NCBI RefSeq assembly: GCF_024341905.1
Contig: NZ_BQXY01000004.1
Coordinates: 49,998 to 91,697 of the forward strand
Direction: 5' to 3'
From: Clostridium folliculivorans
GTDB taxonomy: Bacteria > Bacillota > Clostridia > Clostridiales > Clostridiaceae
DNA: 41,700 nucleotides
Shown piece by piece: positions 31,399 to 40,960 of this stretch. Below the pieces are notes generated by a model. The model ran no database searches, was not told the DNA's origin, and saw only the letters and a list, made by a program, of their open reading frames with translations. The translations under genes and the position numbers were made by a program. Positions within the stretch are counted from its first letter, which is position 1. Every line of letters begins with the position of its first letter.

Positions 31399-32979
31399 TC
31401 ATGGTCTCCTTTTAATTGATAAAATACGTTTTACTATGTTGTTTTCTAAAAAGAAGTCGTAAGTATCTTTAAAGCCCATATAAGATAAAACTATTAACAA
31501 TGGGTAAACTGGATATATATATCTGGATTTTATCTCCCATAGTATATAAAATCCGATAAATCCTAATATCACTAAGACTAAGAATACTTCCTCATATCTT
31601 TTGCTTTGTATTGAACTTATTAATCTAATAAGGATAAAGCAATACATCAAAAAGTTCATTACATACAGTATTAAAAGCAAGGAGCATCTGTATGGTGAAT
31701 TACCTTTAAACAAGTCTGTTGCAAAGGTAGTATAGCTATAACCACTCATCATACTCATTCTTTGATTTTGGCTTGTGGTTCCTCCATCACCAATGCCATA
31801 TCTATCAATTTGATAGGTTCCTTCCGTCCAAGTCCATACAATTTTCTTATAATACATGGTTACTAAATCACTGAAGGTCGCATTGGATAATTTATTTTCA
31901 ATTGACTGTTTATATAACTCAATACTTTGTTCTTTATTATAATTTGCTTGTCGTTGATATATATTATAACTTTGCATATTGTCCCAAAAACCAAACCTGT
32001 CCATATTAATTCCCATGTTTAGCCACATATAGACCGGTGCAGAATTGATAGTAACAGATTCACTAACGATATTTGTTAATTGAAGAGCTATATTTTGAGT
32101 CCAACTTGGTATGTTGAATAATGAAATTATTATTAATAGGGCTGTTGCAACTTTTTTTAAGCCTAATTTCTTTGAGCTCAGCAAAATATAGATAATCGCA
32201 GCTATGAGATAAACAACTCCTATTCCTCTTAAGTAATTACCCATCGATAAAAGTATGGAGGAAATAATGATGTGTTTGATAGTTTTTTCTCTTACAAATC
32301 TAATTATAAAATATATAGTACTAGTTAATAAGGATGTTCCTATAATGTCATTATATATGAAGTTACTCATCAGTAATGTTGGAATATAAAAAGCACCAAA
32401 TACTAAAACACCGTAGTCATTTTCTTTTGATTTATAATTAATTTGCTTGTATATTAAGTAAATCATTAAAGTCGTAACAAGAGTAAAGAATATATTAAAT
32501 ATCTTTATAACAAGATAATTATCTGGAAATATAGCTAATAAAGTTTTTAAATACAATACTATGGAGTAGTTAAATGGAAACATATAAAGATACCCACCAG
32601 CCTGGAATGAAGAATAATCATTGTTATATAGCATGTTTAAGGCTAATGAAAGTACTGTTTGAGAATCAGCTGTAGGTAAAACTGTAAATTCAAATATAAT
32701 ACCTAGTTGCACAAGAAAGGATAGTAATAAGATAATTGGAATTACTACTTTTTTACTATACCTGTTGAGTTTTAAGCACAGTTTATATAATGCTATATTC
32801 AATAGAATTAGCCCTGCTATAACGATAATAAAAATACTAATGGTCTGTCTTTCTAAAATAGGGTTATCTCCATATACAGAAAAACTATATTTTGCTCTAA
32901 TAAAAAATGAAGATATTATAAATATTCCTAGAAAGAAAGCAAGTATTAAATATAATCCCTTTTTAAAAAACACTATCAT
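31399..32979 (-). CDS. GT-C type membrane glycosyltransferase (GT39/ArnT-like)
   Basis: 526-residue polytopic membrane protein with about 11-12 hydrophobic helices. After the second helix pair comes a loop with PTADSQTVLSLALNMLYNND, the place of the catalytic acidic residue in GT-C enzymes. LRGIGVVYLIAA and a large extracellular loop (MWLNMGINMDRFGFWDN to TFATDLFKGNSPYR) follow, and near the end EIKSRYIYPVYPLL, a typical patch of GT39/PMT-like proteins. These use polyprenyl-phosphate sugars to decorate proteins, lipids or wall polymers outside the membrane. Acceptor unknown. AAAGGAGGTTTAAT precedes the ATG. Co-transcribed with the small lipoprotein gene. Confidence 0.78.
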   Translation of the reverse strand: MIVFFKKGLYLILAFFLGIFIISSFFIRAKYSFSVYGDNPILERQTISIFIIVIAGLILLNIALYKLCLKLNRYSKKVVIPIILLLSFLVQLGIIFEFTVLPTADSQTVLSLALNMLYNNDYSSFQAGGYLYMFPFNYSIVLYLKTLLAIFPDNYLVIKIFNIFFTLVTTLMIYLIYKQINYKSKENDYGVLVFGAFYIPTLLMSNFIYNDIIGTSLLTSTIYFIIRFVREKTIKHIIISSILLSMGNYLRGIGVVYLIAAIIYILLSSKKLGLKKVATALLIIISLFNIPSWTQNIALQLTNIVSESVTINSAPVYMWLNMGINMDRFGFWDNMQSYNIYQRQANYNKEQSIELYKQSIENKLSNATFSDLVTMYYKKIVWTWTEGTYQIDRYGIGDGGTTSQNQRMSMMSGYSYTTFATDLFKGNSPYRCSLLLILYVMNFLMYCFILIRLISSIQSKRYEEVFLVLVILGFIGFYILWEIKSRYIYPVYPLLIVLSYMGFKDTYDFFLENNIVKRILSIKRRP

Positions 32980-33037
32980 ATTAAACCTCCTTTTAGATGT
33001 TAACTATATGCAGTATAAGGTGGATACCTTAAATAAA

Positions 33038-33074
33038 GCATAAAAAATATATATTCAATATATACTTTTTATGC
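33038..33074. promoter_or_regulatory. AT-rich hairpin in a divergent promoter region
   Basis: gcataaaaaatatata / tatatactttttatgc: 15 of 16 pairs around a 5-base loop. It lies between divergent genes (32979 minus, 33243 plus), away from any gene end, so an operator or leader structure is likelier than a terminator. Confidence 0.4.
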
Positions 33075-33143
33075 TTATTCACAAATATTATAGCTATAAC
33101 TTATAGTATAAATATAAATACAATGTTTGGTAAGTAGTTACTA

Positions 33144-33172
33144 TTAACAAATTTTTAAAAATAGTTTATAAT
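33144..33172 (+). promoter_or_regulatory. Promoter of the fatty acid hydroxylase-like gene
   Basis: TTAACA, 17-base spacer, TATAAT (33167-33172). The leader is about 64 bases. Confidence 0.65.
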
Positions 33173-33242
33173 AAATGGTGTGAGAATTATTATCATTTGC
33201 GTAGTCTTAGAGTATTCTAATCCACAAAAAGGAGGCTAGATT

Positions 33243-33749
33243 TTGTACGAGATAAAAGAATTATCTAGTTTAATTATATTAGTAATGACTATAATATTAG
33301 GCTTGTTATATTCTTCTTTAGTTGAATATTGTCTTCATAGGTTTCTACTTCACAATTCTTATGAGCAAGAACATGTGAAAGTTCATCATAAAGTATTTCA
33401 TGGAATAGATTCCTATGAACTTGAAGTGATAGATAAGGAAACAGTTCTATCAAGCTTAGGTGAAATTTTAAGAAATATAGTACTGTATCTTCCAGTAGCT
33501 ATTGCAATATTTATGAAAAGTAGGGTTTTTGGAGTTTTGTTTCTTATAGTGTGTATTGTTTACAACCTATGGGAGGAATTTGTGCATTATTATTTTCACA
33601 AAAAGAACAAGAAGTTATTTGTATTTAAACTTAAGTTGTTTAAGAAATTAAAGGAGCATCATAGAATACATCATTATATGTATGGATATAATTTTGGAAT
33701 TGGAACTAGCTTCTGGGATGTTATGTTTAGAACTATAAAAAAGGTATAG
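33243..33749 (+). CDS. Fatty acid hydroxylase / sterol desaturase superfamily protein
   Basis: 168-residue membrane protein starting at a TTG, 7 bases after GGAGG. Two or three hydrophobic segments are present. The eight-histidine di-iron signature is there: HRFLLH (HX4H), HVKVHH (HX3HH) and HRIHH (HX2HH), with FHG after the second and an extra HYYFHK. Superfamily members use O2 and a di-iron centre to hydroxylate or desaturate lipids. In an anaerobe the reaction is puzzling; a role under trace oxygen, or an O2-independent use, is possible. It has its own promoter and is convergent with the peroxide-defence genes ahpCF. Confidence 0.82.
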   Translation: MYEIKELSSLIILVMTIILGLLYSSLVEYCLHRFLLHNSYEQEHVKVHHKVFHGIDSYELEVIDKETVLSSLGEILRNIVLYLPVAIAIFMKSRVFGVLFLIVCIVYNLWEEFVHYYFHKKNKKLFVFKLKLFKKLKEHHRIHHYMYGYNFGIGTSFWDVMFRTIKKV

Positions 33750-33756
33750 ATAAAGA

Positions 33757-33795
33757 TAAAAAATCGCTGAAGAAAGTTACTTCAGCGATTTTTTG
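33757..33795. terminator. Bidirectional terminator (hydroxylase-like / ahpF)
   Basis: aaatcgctgaa / ttcagcgattt stem with a 9-base loop, A run before and T run after. Confidence 0.9.
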
Positions 33796-33802
33796 ATTAA
33801 TA

Positions 33803-35329
33803 TTAATTTCTTATTAGGTAATCGAATGCTCCTAGAGCTGCATTTGCGCCTGAGCCCATAGAAATAATTATCTGTTTATAAGGGCTGTTTGTGCAATCTC
33901 CAGCAGCAAATATTCCAGGTACGTTTGTAGCACCATGATTATCAACAATTATCTCACCTATGCGGTTACGTTCAATTGTATCACCTAACCAATCTGTATT
34001 TGGTACAAGACCAATTTGAACAAATACTCCTTGTAACTCAATATGCTTAACTTTTTGAGTATCGCGTTCAATGTAAGTAATGCCATTTACCTTATCAGTA
34101 CCAGTGATTTCTTTTGTTTGAGCATTCTTTATAACAGTTACATTTTTCAAGCTATAAAGACGTTCTTGAAGTACAGCATCAGCTTTTAGTTCTGGTAGGA
34201 ATTCTAAAACAGTTACATGATTTACAACTCCTGCAAGATCAATGGCTGCTTCGATACCAGAATTGCCTCCTCCAACTACTGCTACATGTTTTCCTTTGAA
34301 TAAAGGAGCGTCACAATGAGGGCAATATGCTACGCCTTTTGTTTTGAACTCATTTTCTCCAGGAACATTAACATTACGCCAACGAGCACCTGTTGAAATT
34401 ATTACAGCTTTACTCTTTAAAATAGCACCATTTTCAAGTTCTACTTCTATTAAATCCTTTTTTGTTAATCCTTTTACTCGCTGTAAATTCATGATATCAA
34501 CATCATATTCCTTTACATGTTCTTCAAGGCTTGCTGCAAGCTTAGGACCTTCGGTATATTTTATACTTATAAAGTTTTCAATTCCTACAGTATCCATTAC
34601 TTGACCTCCGAAACGTTCAGCAACGATTCCTGTACGAATTCCTTTACGTGCTGCGTAAATGGCTGCACTTGCTCCTGCTGGGCCACCTCCAACAACAAGA
34701 ATATCGTAAGGCTCTTTGTTACTGAATTCTGATGGATCTTGAGTAGTACCAAGCTTTGCAAGAATTTCTTCCACAGTCATACGTCCGCTGCCAAAGAATT
34801 CACCATTTAAGAACACTGATGGGACAGCCATTATATTTTTGCTTTCCACTTCCTCTTTGAAAGCTCCACCATCAATCATTGTATGGGTAATGTTAGGGTT
34901 AAGAATACTCATTAGATTTAATGACTGAACTACCTCTGGACAATTGTGGCATGTTAAACTGATGTAAGATTCAAAATTGTATTGTCCTTTAAGGTTTTTA
35001 ATTTGATCAATTGTTTTTTGGTCAACCTTTGGAGGTCTTCCGCTAACTTGTAATAAAGCTAACACCAATGAAGTAAACTCATGGCCTAAAGGAATACCGG
35101 CAAAAATTACTCCTGTGTCTTCGCCCATACGATTGACACTAAAGCTAGGTGTTTTTGGTAATCCTACTCTCTCTACTTTGATTTTTTGTGACATAGAGGC
35201 TAGTTCATCTACTAGTGAAATCATGTCATTTGATATATTATCAGATCCTGCACTGATTTTAATAAGGACATCGCCCTCCATTAATTGAAGATATTGGGCT
35301 AATTGACCTTTAATATCGGAATCAAGCAT
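33803..35329 (-). CDS. ahpF: Alkyl hydroperoxide reductase subunit F (AhpF)
   Basis: Flavoprotein that passes electrons from NAD(P)H to AhpC. The 508 residues match AhpF. The N-terminal double-thioredoxin fold has the redox pair Cys127/Cys130 in TCHNCPEVV. Then comes the FAD-binding start VVGGGPAGASAAIYAARKG, the second disulfide AYCPHCDAPL, the NAD site VVGGGNSGIEAAIDL, and GIFAAGDCTNSPYKQ at the FAD end. ATG with GGAGAAGC upstream, 13 bases after ahpC. The pair removes H2O2 and organic peroxides during air exposure. Transcription comes from the ahpC promoter with its PerR-like box. Confidence 0.95.
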   Translation of the reverse strand: MLDSDIKGQLAQYLQLMEGDVLIKISAGSDNISNDMISLVDELASMSQKIKVERVGLPKTPSFSVNRMGEDTGVIFAGIPLGHEFTSLVLALLQVSGRPPKVDQKTIDQIKNLKGQYNFESYISLTCHNCPEVVQSLNLMSILNPNITHTMIDGGAFKEEVESKNIMAVPSVFLNGEFFGSGRMTVEEILAKLGTTQDPSEFSNKEPYDILVVGGGPAGASAAIYAARKGIRTGIVAERFGGQVMDTVGIENFISIKYTEGPKLAASLEEHVKEYDVDIMNLQRVKGLTKKDLIEVELENGAILKSKAVIISTGARWRNVNVPGENEFKTKGVAYCPHCDAPLFKGKHVAVVGGGNSGIEAAIDLAGVVNHVTVLEFLPELKADAVLQERLYSLKNVTVIKNAQTKEITGTDKVNGITYIERDTQKVKHIELQGVFVQIGLVPNTDWLGDTIERNRIGEIIVDNHGATNVPGIFAAGDCTNSPYKQIIISMGSGANAALGAFDYLIRN

Positions 35330-35342
35330 AATTAGCTTCTCC

Positions 35343-35906
35343 TTAAATCTTTCCTACAAGATCAAGACTTGGTTTAAGTGTTTCAGAACCTTCTTTCCAT
35401 TTTGCAGGACAAACTTCACCAGGATTATTTCTAACGTATTGAGCGGCTTTAATTTTATTAACAAGAATGCTTGCATCACGACCTATACCACCAGCGTTTA
35501 TCTCAAGAGCTTGAATAACACCATCTGGATCTATTATAAAAGTACCACGATCAGCTAAACCATCTGCTTCGATTAATACATCAAAATTACGTGATACAGT
35601 ATGTGAAGGATCTCCTATCATAGTATAAGTAATTTTCTTGATAGTATCTGAAGTGTCGTGCCATGCTTTGTGAGTAAAATGAGTATCGGTTGAAACTGAA
35701 TATACTTCAACTCCTAGTGACTTTAAAGTTTCATAGTTATCTTGTAAGTCCTCTAATTCAGTTGGACATACAAATGTAAAATCTGCAGGGTAGAAACAAA
35801 CTACACTCCACTTTCCTTTAAAATCTGCTTCAGTAACGTCTATAAACTTACCGTTTTGATAAGCTGATGCTTTGAATGGTTTTACTTCTGTTCCTATTAG
35901 TGACAT
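35343..35906 (-). CDS. ahpC: Peroxiredoxin AhpC
   Basis: Typical 2-Cys peroxiredoxin of 187 residues, reducing H2O2, alkyl hydroperoxides and peroxynitrite in the cytosol. Peroxidatic Cys47 is in [14 protein letters not shown] and resolving Cys166 in [11 protein letters not shown]; the pattern [13 protein letters not shown] is the AhpC signature. AGGAGGTATTTTTATT precedes the ATG. First gene of ahpCF, with AhpF as its dedicated reductase. A TTGACA/TATAAT promoter and a palindrome resembling a PerR box overlap the predicted start of transcription, predicting induction by peroxide. Confidence 0.96.
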   Translation of the reverse strand: MSLIGTEVKPFKASAYQNGKFIDVTEADFKGKWSVVCFYPADFTFVCPTELEDLQDNYETLKSLGVEVYSVSTDTHFTHKAWHDTSDTIKKITYTMIGDPSHTVSRNFDVLIEADGLADRGTFIIDPDGVIQALEINAGGIGRDASILVNKIKAAQYVRNNPGEVCPAKWKEGSETLKPSLDLVGKI

Positions 35907-35976
35907 AATAAAAATACCTCCTAAATTTGGTTTTATAATTAAAATTGGATTTTATATACATATTGTAATTGGTTCT

Positions 35977-35997
35977 AAGTAATAATAATTATTACTT
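35977..35997 (-). promoter_or_regulatory. PerR-box-like operator of ahpCF
   Basis: aagtaataat-a-attattactt is a perfect 10-bp palindrome. Its core TAATAATAATTATTA matches 12 of 14 defined positions of the Bacillus PerR box TTATAATNATTATAA. It lies right after the predicted start site, a repressing position. Confidence 0.65.
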
Positions 35998-36004
35998 GAT
36001 ATTA

Positions 36005-36032
36005 ATTATAAAACTAAACAATTATTTGTCAA
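36005..36032 (-). promoter_or_regulatory. ahpCF promoter
   Basis: Minus strand TTGACA (36032-36027), 16-base spacer, TATAAT (36010-36005). The leader is about 90 bases. Confidence 0.75.
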
Positions 36033-36277
36033 TAGTTTTGTATAAATTTTCTTAATTTATTCCATGGACTATTTAACCCAAGGTTAGTATGCCCATTAAT
36101 AAATAACTAACAATTGAAGTAAGATGATTATAGGTATGTAATAAAAGATAAATTTCAATTAGAGATGATTAATTTTTATAAAGATTGCATTTGTTATATA
36201 TTGTTTATAATTAAAGATATAAAGTGTAAGTATAGAAGATTTTAAATAAGGAATTTGAATATAGATATTATTTCTAC
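36033..36277. other. Intergenic region between ahpCF and polC promoters
   Basis: AT-rich divergent spacer. No ORF with a ribosome site and no strong hairpin seen. Confidence 0.4.
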
Positions 36278-36306
36278 ATGACAGAGAATAAGTCTTTTTA
36301 TATAAT
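36278..36306 (+). promoter_or_regulatory. polC promoter
   Basis: ATGACA (36278-36283), 17-base spacer, TATAAT (36301-36306). The start is about 35 bases before the polC ATG. Confidence 0.65.
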
Positions 36307-36347
36307 AATAAGGTACTAAAAGTTTTGAAGAGGGGTTAAAGTATACC

Positions 36348-39300
36348 ATGAAAAGAATAAATGAAATTTTTAGTGACTATGAAACAAGTGGTAACATAAA
36401 TACTGCTATTGTAGAATCAGTAGTCTTAAGTAAGAAAAGTAAACGGCTGGAGATGAAAATCAGCTCAGATAAATATATTGAAGTAAATGAATTTGAAAGA
36501 CTTAATAAATTTATAAAGAAAAGATTCTCTTTAAATGATTCTATAATTTCTGTTAATTATGCTGATGGAACGGATAAAAAGCCAATAGAACAGGAAATTA
36601 GGAATATCATTCTCCTTATGGCAGATAAGCATCCTATGCTGAAGACAATTATAAATAACAGTGAATATAATGTGAATGAGAATACCATACATTTTGATTT
36701 TAAAATTGCAGCATCAGGTTTTTTAAAAGCTATGAGTTATGATAAGCAGCTTCGTGAGGCTATAAAGTCTCTTTACGGTACTACATATAATATAAAATTT
36801 GTTGATAAGGTAAATAATGAAGATTTAATTCTTCATGAGGAAGCACGTGAAAAAGAAATGTTAGCTGCTATAAAACAAATTAAAACTGAACAAAGCAATA
36901 ATGCGCCTAAAGAAGCTCCGGCTAAAAAAGAAGAAGTAAAAGAGGAATCGGATGGGAAGAAAGGGGATCCGTTTGTAATCCTAGGAAGAAGCTCTAAGAT
37001 TAAGGACCCTGTGATAAAAATAACTGATATTACGCCGGATGAAGGAAGAATAGCTTTAGAAGGTGAAATATCTAATATAGAAGCGAAGGAATTAAGAAGT
37101 GGAAAGACACTGGTGTCTTTTGATTTATACGATGGTTCTAGTTCTATGACCTGTAAGTCTTTCTTAAAACCAGGAGAATATGAGGTTGTACTATCAAGGC
37201 TAAAAAAAGCAAAGGGTGTCAGACTGGTTGGAAGTGCAAGCTTTAGTAAGTTCTCTGGTGAAGTTGAGATGATTGCCAATATTATAATTGAAACTCAAGG
37301 TATTAAGAGAGCTAAGAGGATGGATAATGCGGAAGTTAAGAGAGTAGAACTTCATATGCATACACAGATGAGCCAAATGGATGCTATGAACAGTGCCACT
37401 GATTTAATAAAGAGAGCTATGAGCTGGGGCATGAAGTCAATTGCCATAACAGATCATGGAGTAGTGCAGGCTTTTCCAGAAGCTCATAAGCTCCTAGGAA
37501 GAAATAATCCTGATATGAAGGTTCTATATGGGGTGGAGGCTTATCTAGCTCCAGATAAAAAGCCGTCTGTAACAAATCCAAAAGGACAAAATATTGATAC
37601 CATCTATTGTGTGTTAGATCTAGAAACTACAGGTTTTTCCCCAGTAACTGAAAAAATTACTGAAATAGGAGTAATGAAATATCAAGGTGGTAAGGTAATA
37701 GACCAATTCAGCTGCTTTGTAAATCCTGAGAAACCAATTCCTGAAAGGGTTATTGAGGTTACCAATATAACTGATGATATGGTAAAAGACGCAGAAACCA
37801 TAGAGAAGGTTTTTCCTAAGTTATTGGAGTTTATCGAGGGAAGTGTTTTGGTAGCTCATAATGCTGGATTTGATGTTGGTTTTCTAAAGCATAATGCAAA
37901 GGTATTAGGCTATGACTTTGATTTTACATATTTAGATACCTTATCTCTTGCTCAAGCACTTTTCCCTGAGTATAAGAGTTATAAGCTGGGGAGGATTGCT
38001 AAAAACCTTGGCATAAAAGTAGAAGTTGCTCACAGAGCATTGGATGATGTAGATACTACAGTAAAGGTTTTTGAGGTAATGCTTGAAGTGCTAAGGGAAA
38101 GAGGCGCAACAACTATCGAAGATATAGACTTATATGGTTCTGATGAAGAATCTAAAAAAGAAGAGTATAAAAAGCTGAGAACACATCATGCAATAATATT
38201 TGCAAAAGATTATGTGGGTCTAAAGAACTTATATAGGCTTGTATCCTACTCTAGTTTAGATTATTTTTATAAAAAGCCGCGTATATTAAAAAGCATGTAC
38301 AAAAAATATTCAGAAGGCTTAATTATAGGCAGTGCCTGCAGTGATGGTGAGTTATATCAAGCAATACTTCTTGGAAGATCTGATGAGGAAATCGAAGCTA
38401 TTGCAGAAGAATATGACTATTTAGAAATTCAGCCTATAGGAAACAATGACTATTTAGTGAGAAACGGGCAGGTACCTGATAGAAATTATCTAAAGGAAAT
38501 AAATAAAAAAATTGTTGCCCTTGGTGAAAAGCTTAATAAGCTTGTAGTAGCTACAGGAGATGTGCATTTCATGGATCCTGAGGATGAGATATACAGACGT
38601 ATACTTGAAGCAGGACAGGGCTTTAAGGATGCAGATAATCAAGCACCGCTATATCTGAGAACAACCGAAGAGATGCTTAAGGAATTCGACTATTTAGGAA
38701 AAGTAAAGGCGTATGAAGTAGTAGTTACAAATACTAATAAAATTGCTGATATGTGTGACCCTATAAGTCCAATATCTCCAGATAAGGCAACTCCACATAT
38801 AGATGGTTGTGAGCAGACTATAAAGGACATTACTTACGAAAAGGCTAATGAACTATATGGAGATCCCCTTCCTGAATTAGTTGAGCAAAGGCTAGAGAAA
38901 GAGCTAGATTCTATTATTAAAAATGGATTCTCAGTTATGTATATAATAGCTCAAAAGCTAGTTTGGAAATCTAACGAAGATGGATACTTGGTTGGTTCCA
39001 GAGGTTCTGTTGGTTCTTCTGTTGTTGCATACATGACTGGTATAACAGAAGTAAATGCATTACCTCCTCATTATAGGTGTCCAAAATGTAAGTATTCTGA
39101 TTTTGAGGATCATGGATTTAAGAATGGTTTCGATTTGCCGGATGAAGTTTGTCCTGTTTGTGGGGAGCAACTTGCCAAGGATGGAATAGATATTCCCTTT
39201 GAAACCTTCCTTGGCTTTAACGGAGATAAAGAACCAGATATAGACTTAAACTTTTCAGGTGAATATCAAGCAAAAGCTCATAAATATACTGAAGTTATCT

Positions 39301-40691
39301 TTGGAAAAGGAACAACTTTTAAAGCTGGAACTATTGGTACTATTGCTGAAAAAACAGCCTTTGGATATGTAAAGAAGTATTTTGATGAAAAGAATATGAC
39401 AGTAAGTAAGGCTGAAATTATGAGAATCTCCAAAGGTTGTACAGGAATAAAAAGAACTTCAGGACAGCATCCAGGAGGAATTATCGTTGTACCTAAGGGA
39501 AGAGAAATTTTTGAATTCTGTCCAGTTCAACATCCTGCTGATGATCCGAACTCGGATATTATAACAACACATTTTGATTATCACTCAATTGATCAGAATC
39601 TATTAAAGCTAGATATACTTGGGCATGATGATCCGACAGTTATAAGAATGCTTCAAGATATAACTGGAGTAGATCCAAAAACAATACCGATGGATGAGAA
39701 GAAAACTATGTCTATATTCTCATCTACTGAAGCACTAGGAGTAACACCACAGCAGATAAATTCTAAGGTGGGGACCTTTGGTATTCCTGAGTTTGGTACT
39801 AAGTTCGTAAGAGGAATGCTTTTAGATACTATGCCAAAAGCTTTTACAGATCTGATATGTATATCAGGATTATCACATGGTACTGACGTATGGCTTGGAA
39901 ATGCTAAAGACTTAATTGATCAAGGAGTAGTAACTTTAAGTGAAGCAGTATGTACGAGAGATGATATCATGATTTATCTTATTAAAAAAGGTCTTCCTCC
40001 AAACACTGCCTTTAAGATAATGGAAACAGTGCGTAAGGGTAAGGCATTAAAGGATTCTAAATGGCCAGAATATGAGGCTCTCATGAGGGAATGTCAAGTT
40101 CCTGAGTGGTATATAGATTCTTGTAGAAAGATAAAATACATGTTCCCTAAGGCCCATGCAGCGGCTTATGTAATGATGGCTTTCAGAATAGCCTGGTTTA
40201 AAGTTCATATACCTAAAGCTTATTATGCGGCTTTCTTTACTATCAGAGCAAAGGCTTTTGATGCAGAGTTTATGATATTTGGAAAAGAAAGAGTTAAGGC
40301 TAAGATGAAGGAAATTGAAATGCAAGGCATTCAAGCAGCTCCTAAAGATAAAGATATGTATGATGATTTAGAATTGGTTTTGGAAATGTATGAGAGAGGC
40401 CTTAAGTTCCTTCCAATTGATTTATATAAGTCTCACTCTACAAATTTTATTGTAGAAGAAGAGGGGATAAGACCTCCTATAAATAGTATATCCGGTATGG
40501 GAAATGTAGCGGCAGAAGGAATATACAATGCAATACAAGAGGCAATAAAAGAAGATACACCGATAAATTCTATAGAAGATTTAAAGAAACGTGCTAAAAT
40601 AGGTAATTCAGCTATAGATTCACTTAGAAAGTTTGGATGTTTAAACGGTCTTCCTGAAAAAGATCAGTTGAGCTTCTTTGATTTGATTTAA
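36348..40691 (+). CDS. polC: DNA polymerase III alpha subunit, PolC type
   Basis: Main replicative polymerase of low-GC Gram-positives with built-in proofreading. The 1447 residues match PolC. In order: N-terminal domains, OB fold (about 215-320), PHP domain part 1 (VELHMHTQMSQMDAMN, about 333), inserted DEDD exonuclease (VLDLETTGF about 421 to HRALDDVDTT about 562), PHP part 2, palm with GSRGSVGSSVVAYMTG (about 883) and catalytic PDIDLNFSG (about 963), a zinc finger (YRCPKC, then VCPVCGEQ), fingers with QHPGGIIVVP, and the C-terminal segment. All catalytic acids are seen. The ATG is preceded by GAGGGGTT. Single gene with its own promoter and terminator, not next to the dnaD-dnaI operon. Confidence 0.97.
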   Translation: MKRINEIFSDYETSGNINTAIVESVVLSKKSKRLEMKISSDKYIEVNEFERLNKFIKKRFSLNDSIISVNYADGTDKKPIEQEIRNIILLMADKHPMLKTIINNSEYNVNENTIHFDFKIAASGFLKAMSYDKQLREAIKSLYGTTYNIKFVDKVNNEDLILHEEAREKEMLAAIKQIKTEQSNNAPKEAPAKKEEVKEESDGKKGDPFVILGRSSKIKDPVIKITDITPDEGRIALEGEISNIEAKELRSGKTLVSFDLYDGSSSMTCKSFLKPGEYEVVLSRLKKAKGVRLVGSASFSKFSGEVEMIANIIIETQGIKRAKRMDNAEVKRVELHMHTQMSQMDAMNSATDLIKRAMSWGMKSIAITDHGVVQAFPEAHKLLGRNNPDMKVLYGVEAYLAPDKKPSVTNPKGQNIDTIYCVLDLETTGFSPVTEKITEIGVMKYQGGKVIDQFSCFVNPEKPIPERVIEVTNITDDMVKDAETIEKVFPKLLEFIEGSVLVAHNAGFDVGFLKHNAKVLGYDFDFTYLDTLSLAQALFPEYKSYKLGRIAKNLGIKVEVAHRALDDVDTTVKVFEVMLEVLRERGATTIEDIDLYGSDEESKKEEYKKLRTHHAIIFAKDYVGLKNLYRLVSYSSLDYFYKKPRILKSMYKKYSEGLIIGSACSDGELYQAILLGRSDEEIEAIAEEYDYLEIQPIGNNDYLVRNGQVPDRNYLKEINKKIVALGEKLNKLVVATGDVHFMDPEDEIYRRILEAGQGFKDADNQAPLYLRTTEEMLKEFDYLGKVKAYEVVVTNTNKIADMCDPISPISPDKATPHIDGCEQTIKDITYEKANELYGDPLPELVEQRLEKELDSIIKNGFSVMYIIAQKLVWKSNEDGYLVGSRGSVGSSVVAYMTGITEVNALPPHYRCPKCKYSDFEDHGFKNGFDLPDEVCPVCGEQLAKDGIDIPFETFLGFNGDKEPDIDLNFSGEYQAKAHKYTEVIFGKGTTFKAGTIGTIAEKTAFGYVKKYFDEKNMTVSKAEIMRISKGCTGIKRTSGQHPGGIIVVPKGREIFEFCPVQHPADDPNSDIITTHFDYHSIDQNLLKLDILGHDDPTVIRMLQDITGVDPKTIPMDEKKTMSIFSSTEALGVTPQQINSKVGTFGIPEFGTKFVRGMLLDTMPKAFTDLICISGLSHGTDVWLGNAKDLIDQGVVTLSEAVCTRDDIMIYLIKKGLPPNTAFKIMETVRKGKALKDSKWPEYEALMRECQVPEWYIDSCRKIKYMFPKAHAAAYVMMAFRIAWFKVHIPKAYYAAFFTIRAKAFDAEFMIFGKERVKAKMKEIEMQGIQAAPKDKDMYDDLELVLEMYERGLKFLPIDLYKSHSTNFIVEEEGIRPPINSISGMGNVAAEGIYNAIQEAIKEDTPINSIEDLKKRAKIGNSAIDSLRKFGCLNGLPEKDQLSFFDLI

Positions 40692-40805
40692 TAGATGAAA
40701 TATTTAAGTTAAGTGGTTTTTTACTGCTTACTCTTAAAAAGCTGTTAAAGTAGTTGAAATTATGAAATTTAGCTAACTTGAAAGTTTTTATAAGTTTATA
40801 TAGTA

Positions 40806-40836
40806 AAAAGGCCTCAGGGATTTCCTGGGGCCTTTT
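40806..40836 (+). terminator. polC terminator
   Basis: aaaaggcctcagg / cctggggcctttt (one G-U) with a 5-base loop, about 115 bases after the stop. Confidence 0.85.
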
Positions 40837-40910
40837 CATTCTATGAGAAAAGTGATATTAATTCGATTGAAAAATAATAATTCAACATAATTTATAGTTA
40901 GCTTGTGTAA

Positions 40911-40946
40911 AGTTAAAATCCCTCTGCTATTTACAGAGGGATTAAA
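40911..40946 (-). terminator. Terminator of the repeat-domain surface protein
   Basis: aatccctctg / cagagggatt, 7-base loop, with TTTAAC after it on the minus strand, 15 bases past the stop of the gene. Confidence 0.82.
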
Positions 40947-40960
40947 AGTTTTAAGAAAAG

